A stretch of 50,000 nt of DNA from Prorocentrum cordatum (GCA_963575745.1 CAUYUJ010020750.1:5001-55000), one strand, 5' to 3'; counted from the stretch's first letter, positions 1-11,100 are shown. Numbers and translations are program-made. The notes: generated by a model from the sequence alone, not told the origin.

Positions 1-89
1 CAGGACGAGGAGCAGGAGCAGAAGTAGGAACAGGAGCAGGAGGAGGAGGAAGAGGAGAGGGAGGAGGAGGGGGAGGGGGAGGGGGGCGA
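1..89. repeat. (GAG)n-rich purine tract
   Basis: The left edge is an imperfect GAG/GGA triplet and G-rich purine tract. It directly precedes the dispersed repeat that begins at 90. A similar purine tract precedes the second copy of that repeat at 23506. Confidence 0.9.
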
Positions 90-835
90 GCTAGGTGCGC
101 TCGCGTCATATCTGACGTCCTACCCCTCCCTTCCATTTCTTACCATGGCGAAGATCTGCTCTCTATTAGGTCGGATGGCGTGGCAGGGTATATCATTCCA
201 TGGCATATCACGGTGTCGACTATCAACGCGTAGCCTGACATAGCATGGCGTGGCGACGCCCCAAAGCGGGGGGGAGGCTTCTGCGGCCCAAGAAAACCAA
301 CGACTCGACGCCGGAGGTGTAGTCACTTCCGATGGTTGTTTCCGGGGGTCATTTTCCAGATTTTGGGGCCTATTTAGAAGGACCGAACACCATGCCGTGG
401 CATGGCGCTGGAAATAATGACGCCAGCGCTGCAGCGGAAACACGATTCGGAACGCGCGGAAGCGCTGAAACAAGGCCAGCGCTGCAGCGGGAGCACGATT
501 CTGAGGACGCGTAGCCTGACATAGCATGGCCTGGCGACGCCCCAAAGTGGGGGGGCTTCTGCGACCCCAGAAATCAACGAGTCGACACCGAAAGTGTAAT
601 CACTTCCGATGGGGCATTTTCCAGATTTTGGGCCCTATTTGGAAGGACCGAACACCATGCCGTGGCATGGCGCTGGAAATAATGACGCCAGCGCTGCAGC
701 GGAAACACGATTCGGAACGAGCGGAAGCGCGGAAATGAGGCCAGCGCTGCAGCGGGAACATGATTCGGAACGAGCGGTAGCCCGAAAGTGAGGCCAGCGC
801 TTCAGCGAGAGCAGCATTTTGAAATTAGCCTGACG
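90..835. repeat. Dispersed repeat R1, copy 1, with internal tandem units of about 265-281 bp
   Basis: The head (90-150, starting GCTAGGTGCGCTCGCGTC) recurs at 23506. The segment starting GTAGCCTGACATAGCATGG at 230 recurs at 511, and the stretch starting GGACCGAACACCATGCCG at 380 recurs at 645. Two diverged tandem units are therefore present. Within each, a short module containing GCCAGCGCTGCAGCGG and CACGATTCGGAACG is itself repeated. Short open frames exist on both strands but follow the repeat and show no recognisable protein. Confidence 0.8.
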
Positions 836-1021
836 AAAGGCCCAACCGTATGCAGCGGCGAGAACCACGATTGAGATGAGACGAAGGAGGAGGGCACGCA
901 AACCCCGAATAGCGCATGCGGTATACCCTCTGCTCTCATAGGCAGCGCGTTGTAGGAAGAACGAGGCGCGGGGCAGTGCGAGCAGGGGGGGACGAATGGT
1001 TGGGACGTATGCGAATTTTCG

Positions 1022-1470
1022 GTGGAGCTCCCCATGGGGCCAAGAAGCGCAGTACTGAGTGTGGCGGTGGAGCTCCCTATGGGGCTACGAAGCGCTGTAC
1101 TGGGTGTGGCGGACGCATGCGGGCCCCCCCACTGGGGCCTTCGGTGGAGCTCCCTATGGGGCCACTAAACGTTGTACTGGGTGTGGCGGACGCATGCGGA
1201 CACCCCCACTGGGGCCTTCGGTGGAGGTCCTTATGGGGTCACGAAACGCTGTACTGGGTGTGGCGGACGCATGTGGGCATCCCCACTGGGGCCTTCGGTG
1301 GAGGTCCTTGTGGGGCCACGAAACGCTGTACTGGGTGTGGCGGACGCATGCGGGCCTTCCCAGTGGGGCCTTCGGTGGAGGTCCTTATGGGGCCACGAAG
1401 CGCTGTACTGGCGGACGCCTGCGGGCACCCCCCACTGGGGCCTTCGGTGGAGCTCTCCATAGGGCCACGC
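1022..1470. repeat. 77-bp minisatellite
   Basis: The phrase TGGGTGTGGCGGACGCATG starts at 1101, 1178, 1255 and 1332 with exact 77-bp spacing. A shortened form follows at 1409, and a partial unit of 46 bp precedes at 1055. Because 77 is not a multiple of three, the open frames here show the same peptide in shifted frames, which argues against coding. Confidence 0.9.
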
Positions 1471-1644
1471 AACGTGTGAGGGGTGTGCCAAAGTGAGGGA
1501 GGTGTCGGGAGGAGGGAGGAGGGGGGAGGAGGACGGAAAAGTAATGCGGGGAACGTCTATTCAAAACGAGGACCTAACACCACAGGATGGTTGGGACAAC
1601 CCCAAGCAACAATCTTTTCCTGGGAGTATTTCCTGGACGTCACC

Positions 1645-1830
1645 AGGAGAGAGAGAGAGAGAGAGAGAGGAGAGTAGTATTCATATTGTGTACCTGTGGA
1701 GGAGGAGGAGGAGGAGGAGGAGGAGGAGGAGGAGGAGGAGGAGGAGGAGGAGGAGGAGGAGGGGGAGGAGGAGGGAGGGGGAGGAGGAGGAGGAGGAGGA
1801 GGAGGAGGAGGAGGAGGAGGAGGGACATGC
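1645..1830. repeat. (GA)n followed by (GAG)n microsatellites
   Basis: A (GA)n run at about 1645-1670 is followed by a long (GAG/GGA)n tract from about 1698 to 1830 with only a few interruptions. Confidence 0.95.
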
Positions 1831-2589
1831 TACGCCAGGCTTTCCCACAGCGGGGCCACCGCCAGAACAGTGGGGGCATTCCAGGGCACCGACGTTCCTG
1901 GGCCGCCGCGCGGCCCGCGCGCTGGGCCACGGCTTGGCGGGTTTCAGTTCCCCTGGGGCTCCGATGCGCTGCCCGCGCGCCGAGGCGCCCCCCTTCAGGG
2001 GGCTTTTCATCCTCGTCCTCCTCCCGCATTCCCTCCCCCTCCTCCTCTTCCCCCGCCGCGGCGACGCCGCTCCGTTCCTCCAGGGGCCGCGCCCGTGCGC
2101 GTGTGCAGGCGTCCGTCCCTCCGTCCTCGTCCTCCGCCTTCTCCCTCTCCCCCCCCTCCTTTGTCTCCTGTCCTCTCCGCTCCTCGCTCCTTCCTCCTCG
2201 CTGCTCTTCCCTCCTCCCTCGCCCCCTCTCCGTCGGCGCCGCCAGGCGAGGGGGGCGGGCGACAAGCCGCGGCAGGAGGGTCCCCTCTGCTCGTGTGGTG
2301 CGCCGCCCGTCGGCCCTTGAGCCGTCTCCCGCCGCTGCCACCCTCGTCGTCGTGGTGGTCGTTGTCGTGGTCGTCGTTGTCGTCTCTGTTGTGGACTAAT
2401 CATTTTTATTGGCGCGAAAAGAGGCAACTGGTTACGCAATGAGAGTCCCAGAGAAGAGCAAGGGGTAGGAAGGAGCAGGAGGAAGGAGTAACCCTTGGCG
2501 GAGGATAGGATGAGGTACTGTGATAATAAAATAAGTATTGTTGATCTCCGGAAACGGTTCCGCGCGCTCTCGCCCCGACGCCAGCTACA
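1831..2589. other. GC-rich and pyrimidine-rich stretch without a supported gene
   Basis: From 1831 the sequence is GC-rich, and from about 2000 to 2240 it is CT-rich. A GTC/GTG triplet run lies at about 2342-2395. Long frames on both strands translate to low-complexity Arg, Pro or Ser runs. I see no domain. Confidence 0.5.
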
Positions 2590-3075
2590 CTTTCTCTGAG
2601 AACGAGGCTCCCGCTCGAGCGTTGGCCTGACCACAAATGTGGGCCCCTAGAGGCCCAGCTACGACAACATCGGCTCCCGCTCGATATTTCCTGACAATAT
2701 ACCCCGAGACACCCTGGCCAGAGAGGCCCCCGAACTCAAGAACGGCGCTTTCGCTCGAGACTTCCTCACAATCGAATTAAGTTGGCCGAGGCCCAGCCAC
2801 GACGAACAGGGTTCCTGCTCGATAGTTCCTCACGATTTACTCCGAGAGCCCCTGGCCAAAAAGGCCCCCGAACTCAGGAACGGCGCTCTCGCTCGAGACG
2901 TTCCCGTAATTCAGTCAAGTTGGTGGAGGCCCGGACTCGGCGACGAGGGCTCCCGTTCGATGTTTGTCCATAGGTATTCCGAGAGCCCCTGGCCAGAGAG
3001 GCCGCCGAACTCAGGAACTGCGCTCTCGCTTGAGATTTTTTTCATTCTTCAGTCAGTGGCCGACACGGAAGAGAT
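2590..3075. repeat. 137/138-bp tandem repeat, about 3.3 copies
   Basis: CCCTGGCCA followed by AGGCC and CGAACTCA begins at 2712, 2850 and 2987, giving periods of 138 and 137 bp. Each unit continues with a GCGCTYTCGCT(C/T)GAGA element and a CCGAG box. A partial unit lies upstream of 2712. Confidence 0.85.
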
Positions 3076-3180
3076 TCCCCCGGAAAGGGGGTGCAATCGA
3101 AGACGAAGTGGGCGGGTATCGAGGGTTGGGGTATACAGAATGCAAGACATGAGCGCCGGTAAGAGCGAACAGTCTTAAAA

Positions 3181-3182
3181 TG

Positions 3183-3224
<42 letters not shown>

Positions 3225-3545
3225 GCTGTCGTTATTGTCGTTGTTGTCGTTATTGTCGTTGTTGTCGTCGTCGTTGTCGTCGTCGTCGCCCTCGTTCTCC
3301 TCGACCCCCCGCTCTCGTCTTCCCCGTCCCCGTCGTCGACTTTCGCCTCCTCCTCCCCCTCCTCCGCCTTATCCTCCAGCTGCTGCTCCCGCTGCCGCTG
3401 CTCCTCATGCCTCCTCCTCTTACCTCCTCCTCGTCCTCGTCTTTCTCCTCCTCCTCGTCCTTGTGTCTCCTCCTCTTGCAACCTCCTGCTTCCTCCTCCT
3501 CCTCCTCCTCCTCTTTCCCCTCCTCCTTCTCCTCCTCCATTCCTT
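3181..3545. repeat. (GTT/GTC)n microsatellite grading into a CTC-rich tract
   Basis: TTG/TTC triplets run from about 3184 to 3295, with GTC substitutions growing towards the right. CTC-rich pyrimidine sequence follows to about 3545. Its translations are poly-Leu, poly-Val or poly-Ser. Confidence 0.9.
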
Positions 3546-3649
3546 TTCCTAGTAAGCAATTCCTCCCTGTCGCGCCCCGAGGCTTGTCGAAAGGGCGGGC
3601 CAGGCGTTTCGTCTCATATTCCCTCATTTATACGGCTTTTAAATTTCAA

Positions 3650-4160
3650 GTTGGCAACGGTTTCGCAGATGGAGGGCGGCGGTGTCCAGAATGTGGCTCT
3701 CGCCCCAGCGCCGAGCACATTCGATATTACGATGTGCAAGAGTTCCTTGAGTTAAGGGTGAGCCGTTTCCAAATCAGGGCTCTGGCCCTAGCGCCCCGCA
3801 CATTCGTTTCAAACAGTTGCAGGAGCTTCACGGATGGAGGGCGGGTGGTTTTCAACATGTGGCTTTCGCCGTAGCGCCGCGCACATTCGTCTCAAACATT
3901 TGCAAGGGTTTTACGGATGGTGGGAGGATGGTTTTCAATTTGTGGCTCTCGTCTCGACGCCGAGCTTTTTACATACTTGCAAGAGCTTCAAGGTTTGAGG
4001 GCGGGCCGTTTCCAAAATGTGGCTCTCGCCTCATCGCCGCGCACATCCGTTTTCAAACTTGCAAGAGCTTTGCGGATGGAGGGCGGTTTGTTTTCAAAAT
4101 GTGGCTCTCGCTTCAGCGCTGTGCACATTTGTTTTTAAGCATTTGCAAGGGTTTCATGGC
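3650..4160. repeat. Degenerate ~82-bp tandem repeat, about 6-7 copies
   Basis: The phrase (T)GGCTCT(C/G) recurs at about 3693, 3778, 3860, 3943, 4020 and 4102, spaced 77-85 bp. Each unit also carries GCGCACATTYGTTT, TTGCAAGRGYTT and GGATGGAGGGCGG. Unit length varies and is not a multiple of three. Confidence 0.85.
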
Positions 4161-4183
4161 CTCCCATGGTCAACGTACCAGAC

Positions 4184-4400
4184 ATGGTGCTCTGGAGCGA
4201 TTCAGAATGGTCAGGGCGCAACCGTTACGCTCATTCGCTGTTTTTAATTCCCAGGAATGGTGTTCTGGCGCGATTCACGATCGTCAATACGCAGCAGTCA
4301 GTTTGATTCGTGGCGTTGAGTCCCGAGAATGGTGTACTGGCACGTCTCAGGGTCTTCAAACAGTTGTCTCCCAACTGGGCACTTCCTTCACGGGAAATGA
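4184..4400. repeat. Degenerate ~73-bp tandem repeat, 3 copies
   Basis: ATGGTG(C/T/TA)CTGG recurs at 4184, 4257 and 4329, directly after the 82-bp array. Similarity between units is limited outside this phrase. Confidence 0.55.
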
Positions 4401-4470
4401 ACCTTTGTAGTGACCAATGAAGGGGAAGCTTGGAAGGAGGGTCTATTCCAAGATCGTTGATGTGTCTCCG

Positions 4471-4522
4471 CCCCCCCGGGAACCCTTCCCCCTGTCCACA
4501 GGGGGACCCCTCCCCCTATATC

Positions 4523-4575
<53 letters not shown>

Positions 4576-4811
4576 GCTACTACTACTACTACTACTACTA
4601 CTACTGCTACTGCTACTGCTACTGCTACTGCTACTACTACTACTACTACTACTACTACTAGCTGCTGCTGCTGCGCTGCTGCTATACCTACTACTACTAC
4701 TGCTACCACTGCTACTGCTACTACTACTACTGCTACTACTACACTGCTACTACTACTATTATTACTACTACTACTGTTACGACTACTACTACTACTACTT
4801 ACTTACTACTA

Positions 4812-4847
<36 letters not shown>

Positions 4848-4864
4848 CACTACCACTACCACTA

Positions 4865-4926
<62 letters not shown>

Positions 4927-5027
4927 ACTACTACTACTACTTCTGCTGTTACTACTACTACTATTACTGCTACTACTACTGCGACTATTTTTGCCCCTTG
5001 TCCAAGGGGGGAGCCCGGGGGGGGGGG
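4471..5027. repeat. (ACT)n block flanked by inverted C/G-rich arms
   Basis: The left arm at 4471-4505 (C7GGG, then CCCTTCCCCCTGTCCA) and the right arm at about 4994-5027 (CCCCTTGTCCAAGGGGGG, then GCCCGGGG) are imperfect inverted copies. They enclose about 460 bp of ACT/ACC/GCT triplets. The layout resembles a terminal-inverted-repeat element whose interior is microsatellite. No target duplication is clear. Confidence 0.6.
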
Positions 5028-5175
5028 AAGGCGGTGTTCTGACCCGAGGCACTCTCTCGTACACCCCCTGTGCTCCCTCCCGTATGCCCCCCCTGTCAGG
5101 GAAGGGGAGAAGGGAAGGGAATCGACTTAATAATTACGTTTCTTTTCTCAGTTCGTTCCCAATTTTCCTTGGGAC

Positions 5176-5218
<43 letters not shown>

Positions 5219-6540
5219 CCACACGCCCCGAAGATCGGCGAATTTTGGTTACCAGCGAATTCCAGCGAATTCCTCACGTTCCTCCCTTCTCCCTCCTTCT
5301 GCTCCTCCTCCTCCTCCTTCTCCTTCTTATCCTTCTTCTCTTCCCTCCTCCTCCTCCTCCTCTTCCTCCTTTTGACGTTGAGAGGACATCAGGTGGGGCC
5401 TGTTGCGTTCATGCTGAAAATACAGTCGACTTAGGCGAGGTAAAAGCCACAGTAAGCTGAGTAGTTTCATGCGCAGTGTGTAAACAGAAAAAGGCGACAG
5501 AGAGAAACATCAGAGGCCCGCAGGGGCACAGAGCATGCGCTCGCCACCTCAGCACGATTGGCCAGGAGGTCGACGAAGAAATTGAGCTATGCACATAACC
5601 GTAATGCAGGAAGGAGGGAACACACCAGGGATGGACCCAAACTTTTTTTGCTGGACTTCGGCTTTTTTTTTCGTTTTGGGAGGGAGGTGCAGGAAAACAG
5701 GTAGAGCAAAGCGAAACACAAAAAGAAAGCAACACGAAAAGCAACGTTTCGGTCAAGCCCGGGAACGCGCCGTACAGTGTGAACGAAATCCGCGTGCCAG
5801 TAAGCAAGCGGGGAAGGCAGTGCAAAGGCTGGCCTGCACAGGTCGCCGAAGAGCTCAGGCAGGCGCAGTATGCTCTTCCCCCCCCCCCCCCGCCCCGCAC
5901 CATGACCCACCCCTCCCAACGACAGAGGTACCACACCCGGCGTGCGTGCCGGAGGCTGGCCCAGCCTGTGCTGGCCGGCCCGTATCCGCCGGCGCTCATC
6001 CCTCTGAAATTGCCGATGGCCTGATGCCACCAAAATGCGAGTGCGGTGGCGGGGTATACTCCTCCTCCTCCTCCTCCTCCTCCTTTCGAGCCTTTCGAGC
6101 GCGGCCCAATGTCGCTCTCGCGACGCGGCCGAACGCCTCCGCGGCTGGTGCCGCGGAGGCGGCGGTCTTTGTCGCACAGGGAGCACAGCGCGGCAGCTGC
6201 GCCCTCACACAGAGGGCTCCGAGAGCCTCTGGAGGTCTAACGGCCGCCAGCAGCCGTGGTGGGCACGAGGCCCCAGGACCAAAAGGGGGCCAGAGAAAAA
6301 GACGGGGCCGACCCCCGAGGAAAGAGAGCTTGGCCAGAGGAGAAGAGGGGGGGTCACCGCGGTGACAGGGGGCCTGGGCCTGGGTACGCGCACCCCAACC
6401 CTGCGAGGCGGGGGAGGGGAAGAAGCCAGGAGACCAGGCGGGGGACGAGGGAGGAAGCCTCCTGGGCGATCAGAGCAGAGGAAGAGACTCCTGGGTCCTG
6501 GCTGGCGCGGCCCGCGCCTAAGGGGCTGCCTCACACGAAG
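5028..6540. other. No supported gene; several microsatellites
   Basis: The stretch holds a perfect (ACG)n run at about 5178-5217, a CT-rich tract at about 5283-5375, and a (TCC)n run at 6058-6084. The rest is GC-rich unique-looking sequence. Open frames up to about 258 codons exist on both strands, but none shows a domain, a signal peptide or coding-like uniformity. Confidence 0.5.
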
Positions 6541-6582
6541 GGGTAGTCGACTTCCCCCTCCGCCCGGAGGGGGGGTCCCCGA

Positions 6583-6795
6583 TGGTGGTGTAGCTGTCCA
6601 CGATGGTGGTGTAGCTGTCCCCGATGGTGGTGTAGTTGTCCACGATGGTGGTGTAGCTGTCCCTGATGGTGTAGCTGTCCACGATAGCGACGGACGCTGG
6701 TGTAGCTGTCCCCGCTGGTGGTGTAGCTGTCCACGCTGGCGTAGCTGTCCACGCTGTTGTCCCCGATGGTGTTGTAGCTGTCCGCGATGGTGAGG
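6583..6795 (-). repeat. 21-bp minisatellite near the 3' end of LINE B
   Basis: The unit GATGGTGGTGTAGCTGTCCM (21 bp) is repeated at least four times exactly or nearly so, then degenerates to about 6795. On the minus strand it reads as a 7-residue DSYTTI(V/G) repeat, at the end of the frame that continues from LINE B. Confidence 0.8.
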
Positions 6796-7284
6796 CTGTG
6801 ATGTACGGATCTGTGTGCATTACTTCGTGAGTTGTGAGAGGGTCTGGAGTGGTAGTTGCTGGTGTCATGCCCCACCGAGCCATCATTAGTCTGTCCAAGT
6901 ATTGTGAGATGAAGGGCATCATATCGGTGCGTTCGCCGTCATCGTCCAAGCCATGGTTCGTCGCCATACCTTTATTCGAGTACCCTTGGGGCTTGTAGTA
7001 GTGGTGCTGCTGGCTGTCGGGTGCCGTGAAATGTGCTGCAGCTGGGGTGTCTTTCACGCCGTAATGTTGTGCGGGTTTGTTGGCTCTTCCTTTGGATGGG
7101 CGACGAGCATAGGGATCTGGAACTTCTGCGAGACGCTGGAGATCTCGATGATGTCCCTGAGGTCGTCGTTCATAGCCGAGATAATGTCGTAGTCTCTCTG
7201 GCCCATGCTTGGTAAGCCCCACGGGTAGAGTGGGCTTCTGCTGGATGCTGTCCTCCGCCCTTCGTGGTCATTGTCTTCGACGAA

Positions 7285-7917
7285 TCATGTAGTTGTCGGG
7301 ATGTATGCATACATACCAGCAATGATGCCCTCGTTCATGTTCGCCTTCAGTCTATTGAATAGCCTTCTCGTCGTTGTTGAGTCATGGCCGAGATGGAGGC
7401 TGAGGTGGATGTAGTCGGTCCCTCGCAAGCTGGCGATGCAATGAGTGGTCATGTGTTGGAAGATGTCATTGTGCATCCCAGAGCCGTCGTCTATGCAAAC
7501 GATCGCTTGCCTGGAAGCCGCATTTGGAATAGCGAGATGCGGCATGTATTGTCTGGTGCGAAGTGGGGCGTAAACCTTTGAATGCTGTGGAGGGGTCTCA
7601 AGAATTGGAAGTGGCGTGATGTCGCACCTATGCGCTGGTTGTGATCCGTAGGCTTCAGGTCGTCCGTCACGTCGGTTCTTCGTAGTGACTTCTTTGTGGT
7701 GGTCGTTGTTGAAGGCGATCTGCTGGTCGGTCAAGGGCGTGCCGTAAATAGTGTGCCATGCGTACCACGATACTGAGCATTGTCTTGATGCCTTCAGGTG
7801 CTTGACGAGTCGTGGGTAAGAGCGGAATTCCGTCTGGCAGCATCTACATGCCGTCCCTGTAGCCCATTGTCGGGGGTCGCCATGGTGCTTGTGGTCTCTT
7901 CCCATGTGTATTGCCAT
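7285..7917 (-). pseudogene. LINE B C-terminal segment with zinc-finger motif
   Basis: The 210-codon frame begins with a Cys/His cluster, CRCCQTEFRSYPRLVKHLK then SRQC, arranged Cys-x2-Cys then His and Cys as in a C2H2-like finger. A central segment reads SRQAIVCIDDGSGMHNDI and a later one IHLSLHLGHDSTTTRR. The DDGSG stretch resembles the first RNase H motif (xDGSG), but I cannot find the other catalytic residues, so RNase H is only a possibility. It lies directly downstream of the post-RT region and is best read as the polyprotein tail. Confidence 0.45.
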
Positions 7918-8064
7918 CCCCTTTTTCGTGGCTGTGACGTGCTCGCATATGTAGCAAATATATTCCGTGGTCGGTGTACCTGTAGTTGGTCGGGTGGTCG
8001 CGGGCGCTTGCTGGTCGTATCCGATGTTACGACTTGTTCTGTCTATCTTCGCGTCTTCGCGTGC

Positions 8065-8852
8065 TTATCTTAGTAAGGCGTTAGTGGCTGTGCCCACTGC
8101 CGAGTTGAACTTCGGTTTCTGCCTTGTCCACTCGATGATATGGTGGTCGTCGTGGCTTGCGGCTCTCCAGCGCTCAGGCTTGAGGTAGGTTCGGAGAACA
8201 TCGAAGTCGTTCTTGAGCAACTGCACCCATCCCCGTTTGACGGTAGCGATGTTGTCGAGGAGCCGTAACAGAACACATGTTGCATTGTTAAGGAGTCGTG
8301 GTAAGTATTTGCGTCGTGCGATTGATTGGTGGGTAGTGAAGCCGGGGACTCCAGTGACTGCAATTACTTCCTTGGCTGTGATGTGGGCGTTGGGGGAGCG
8401 GATCCTCGGTAGGCCAATGGCAACGCGGTATGGTCCTGCGTACTTGACCTCCAAAAAAGTTCGTGTCCTTGTTCGTCATGTCGTTCCAGATGTGGTGGTT
8501 GAACGTGAGGGCCGATGTAGACAAGGCGTGGACATACTTGATCTTCGCCTTTGCTGGAGGTCTTTTTTCGTAGAATTTGCCGCTCCAGGGCTGTAGTCGT
8601 TGTGGCGGATCGATTGGCTCGAAATCGGGTCTCGGGTCCCATTGCTGCCCCAACCGTGATGATCGTTCCCAGAGCCTTCTGTTGGTCTGTGATCTTAAGC
8701 TGGATGTCGATGTCAGGAAGGTCAAGTGTACTGATTCGGTCCGCTGCTAGTCGCTGCCTTTCCTTCCTTGCGTTGGTGTGCCGTAGAAGTTGATAATAAC
8801 CTTGGTCTTTTCGGGGTGTGGCTTGAGACCGAATGAGAGGGCTGTTTGGCAA
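8065..8852 (-). pseudogene. LINE B post-RT (thumb/linker) fragments in three frames
   Basis: Three overlapping frames share the similarity in turn. 8852-8364 carries ITDQQKALGTIITVG and PETRFRANRSATTTT. 8725-8288 carries KAKIKYVHALSTSALTFN and NDMTNKDTNFFG. 8454-8065 carries EVKYAGPYRVAIGLPR and ends with KRGWVQLLKNDFDVLRTYL. Such blocks are typical of the region between RT and the C-terminal finger of LINE polyproteins. At least two frame changes are needed, so this is decayed. Confidence 0.55.
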
Positions 8853-9079
8853 AGTTTAGTGGCTACAGTAGTGGTTGCCTCGACCAGTTCTGTTGCGTCT
8901 GCTGTAGATATGACTCTGGTGAGGTCGTCGGCGTACGGTAGGTGCCTTAGTGTGTCGCCGTCGTGTTGCTCTTGGGCGAATATAGGGTGGGGGCAAGGAG
9001 GGATTGTATGTCCGTCGTGATTGTCGTGCTGCGTACTGGCATCGTCGTCGATCGCGTTCAGGAGCAGAGCGAAGTGCAT
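8747..9079 (-). pseudogene. LINE B reverse transcriptase, YADD fragment
   Basis: This frame continues the palm domain. FSDVAFNMHFALLLN follows motif B, and catalytic motif C LPYADDLTR lies at 8924-8935. It is followed by GLKPHPEKTKVI, the conserved region D of LINE reverse transcriptases. Both metal-binding Asp of YADD are intact, so inactivation here is by frame loss, not by active-site change. The frame ends at a stop at 8747, while the similarity continues in another frame from about 8852. Confidence 0.75.
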
Positions 9080-10019
9080 GTTGAAGGCGACGTCGGAAAA
9101 AGGGAACTCCTGGTCGGGTTCCCGTAGTTGTCACCTGATAATGAGTAGCTTCGCGAGCTGTCATCCAGTTGGATGTGTGGTGGTCCGAGATCATCTCGCA
9201 GAGGTGGTCGTCGTCTATCTTGCTCGTAACATCGTCGGGACGCTGCAAGTTTTGCGTGAGGACAAGTCGAAGCCACCTCGGGATGTCAATCGTGTCGATG
9301 AGGTCGTCGAGCTCCGCGGGTGTGGTGGGGAGTCGCATGGTGAACTCCTTGATCACGGAGTGGAAGGCCTCGCGTTGGTCCACGAAGCTGATGGAACCTG
9401 ATCTTCCCTTTTGCTTGCCGTCCGTGACGGAGGCCATGATAGTGTGGGTAACGAAGTCCGTGGCCATGCGCGGTCGGGCCCCGCACTGGGTGGCGTTGAG
9501 AAGAGAAGGGAGCAACTCCTTGACCTTGGACCGCAGGAAGGAGTGCATCTTGCCGATGGTGTTGTTCAGCAATATACCTCTATTGGAGTGCTGCTTGTCG
9601 AGTGCCCCCGTCCCTTTAAAGAAGTGTGTCGAAAAGCCGCCCTTCGCTGCTAGCGGTTCCGGGGGCTGCACCTGCGTCTTGACCAGGATGGGGTGGAGTA
9701 GGTGTGCGATCGAGCAGGGGGTGGCCTTTGCCATGTCGTCTGTAATTCCGTCTGGTCCTCCCCGTCGTCCTGGTCGCGCTCCCGCAAGGATTGTCGTGAG
9801 CTGCCCAATGGTCATGATGCTGCGGATGAGTGTGTTGGGCTTGTCGTGGTTAGTGCGTTGGTAGTAGTGGTTGGCGACACCGTCGGCTGTGGTCTCCATG
9901 GTGTGCTCGATCGATCCGTAGAACTTGAGAGCGTGGTCGGCGATGTCGGTCTTGCTGGTGAGGACCTCTCTTTCGGGCGAGAGGCGGATGAGTGGTGTCA
10001 GCGGCTTCTTGGGCGGCAT
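9080..10019 (-). pseudogene. LINE B reverse transcriptase, N-terminal part
   Basis: The frame 10019-8856 holds the pre-RT and finger/palm part of a non-LTR reverse transcriptase. Visible motifs in order are GPDGITDDMA, FKGTGALDKQHSNRGILLN (template/primer handling), CGARPRMATDF, then motif A as FVDQREAFHSV with its catalytic Asp. Motif B follows as TGTRPGVPF. The reading then shifts: a run of five A on the plus strand at 9097-9101 has one base too many for the frame to continue into the next fragment. Thus the polymerase is split. The Met at 10019 is only the first one in the frame and borders a microsatellite, so it is not a trusted start. RT identity is secure from motifs A-B plus the YADD in the next fragment. 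Confidence 0.75.
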
Positions 10020-10020
10020 C

Positions 10021-10155
10021 CCCTCCTCCTCCTCCTCCTCCTCCTCCTCCTCCTCCTCCTCCTCCCCCTTCCTCCTCCCCCCTCCTCCGCCTCTTCCTCC
10101 TCCTCCTCCTCCTCCTCCTCCTCCTCCTCATCATCATCATCATCATCATCATCCT
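10021..10155. repeat. (CTC)n then (ATC)n microsatellite at the 5' border of LINE B
   Basis: CTC triplets fill 10021-10128 with short interruptions and pass into (ATC)n at 10129-10153. The tract starts immediately upstream of the first codon of the LINE B frame. Confidence 0.95.
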
Positions 10156-11060
10156 CTCACCATCCCCAATCCTCCACGCACATCCGATGAAAAGGTCGAT
10201 GAGGAGATGCCCTGTGTGGTACCGTGTGCCGAGACGTCAACCTCAGCGCAGCAGGAGATCATTCAATGTGTGCGGGCTGCTCGAGCTTCACCGCATCATA
10301 GCCGCACGACTATCACCTCCCAACCTCCATATCCGACCCACTTCCTCTCTTGAGTAGGGCCGAGGGTCAGAGAGCGCCTTCCTCTGCAGGGTCAAAGTCA
10401 GCTTGTTCGAATAGGTTGGCTGCGCCCCTTGACGTCCGTTTGGGGCGTTTGCAGACCTGACCCCCCAGCCCTGCTCAACTCCTCTCCTCCCTCCTCCAGT
10501 CGCTCGGCTTAGCCGAAACAGTGCCGGGCTGATGTCTTCCAGCGGCGTGAAGCACTCACCATCCCGCCCCCGCCATAAGGCTGGCACGGAGGATCCATGG
10601 AGGCCAGAAGAATGGGGCCGTATTTGCGGATAGGAGGAGAGAATAGAGCCAGAAGAAAGGGGCCAGAAGAATGAGGCCAGAAGATAGGACCAGAATAATG
10701 GAGGCCAACATATAAGATGACGTACCATGCACGAACACACGAGGATGACCATGAATATGGACGAGGTGGAGAGACGATGCAAGGACGATGGCAACAACGT
10801 GAAAGTGTTCGGAATTGGGTGCAGATGCGAACCATTTGGAATTTGCCCATCCACAGAGATCGCCATACTAGCAGTCAAACAATTCTTCATTTGGATATGC
10901 CTCTGCATATAATTGCTCCGCGCTGCCTCGCTGGGCAATTTCGACCCAACGTGTATTGAATCACTTGTCAAGCGGAGGCTCGAACATGTACTGACATCGA
11001 TTGGCCGCATGCATAAACTCTGAATACCTATACGAGCACCCTTAGGGTGAGAAGGAGGTT
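10156..11060. other. No supported gene; short GGCCAGAAGAAT repeats at 10590-10715
   Basis: Nothing with a recognisable domain is seen. Between 10590 and 10715 the phrase GCCAGAAGAATGGGG and variants recur about five times at 17-22 bp spacing. The rest is moderately AT-richer unique sequence. Confidence 0.5.
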
Positions 11061-11100
11061 GTGTGGGTGGGGGGGAGAGATGGGGGAACCAACATCTGAC

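Larger units (their letters stand above)
6518..10019 (-). mobile_element. LINE B: decayed non-LTR retrotransposon (YADD lineage)
   Basis: Successive minus-strand fragments in different frames read as a reverse transcriptase (10019 to about 8750), a post-RT region (about 8850-8065), a C-terminal zinc-finger segment (7917-7285) and a repeat-rich tail (7222-6518). The order matches a single LINE polyprotein broken by at least three frame changes. No endonuclease domain lies upstream. The frame begins next to a CTC/ATC microsatellite at 10021, so the copy is probably 5'-truncated. It is unlikely to be active. Confidence 0.75.

Noticed and set aside
916-1496. Repeat proteins over the 77-bp minisatellite
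   Set aside because: The period is not a multiple of three; the same peptide appears in three overlapping frames.
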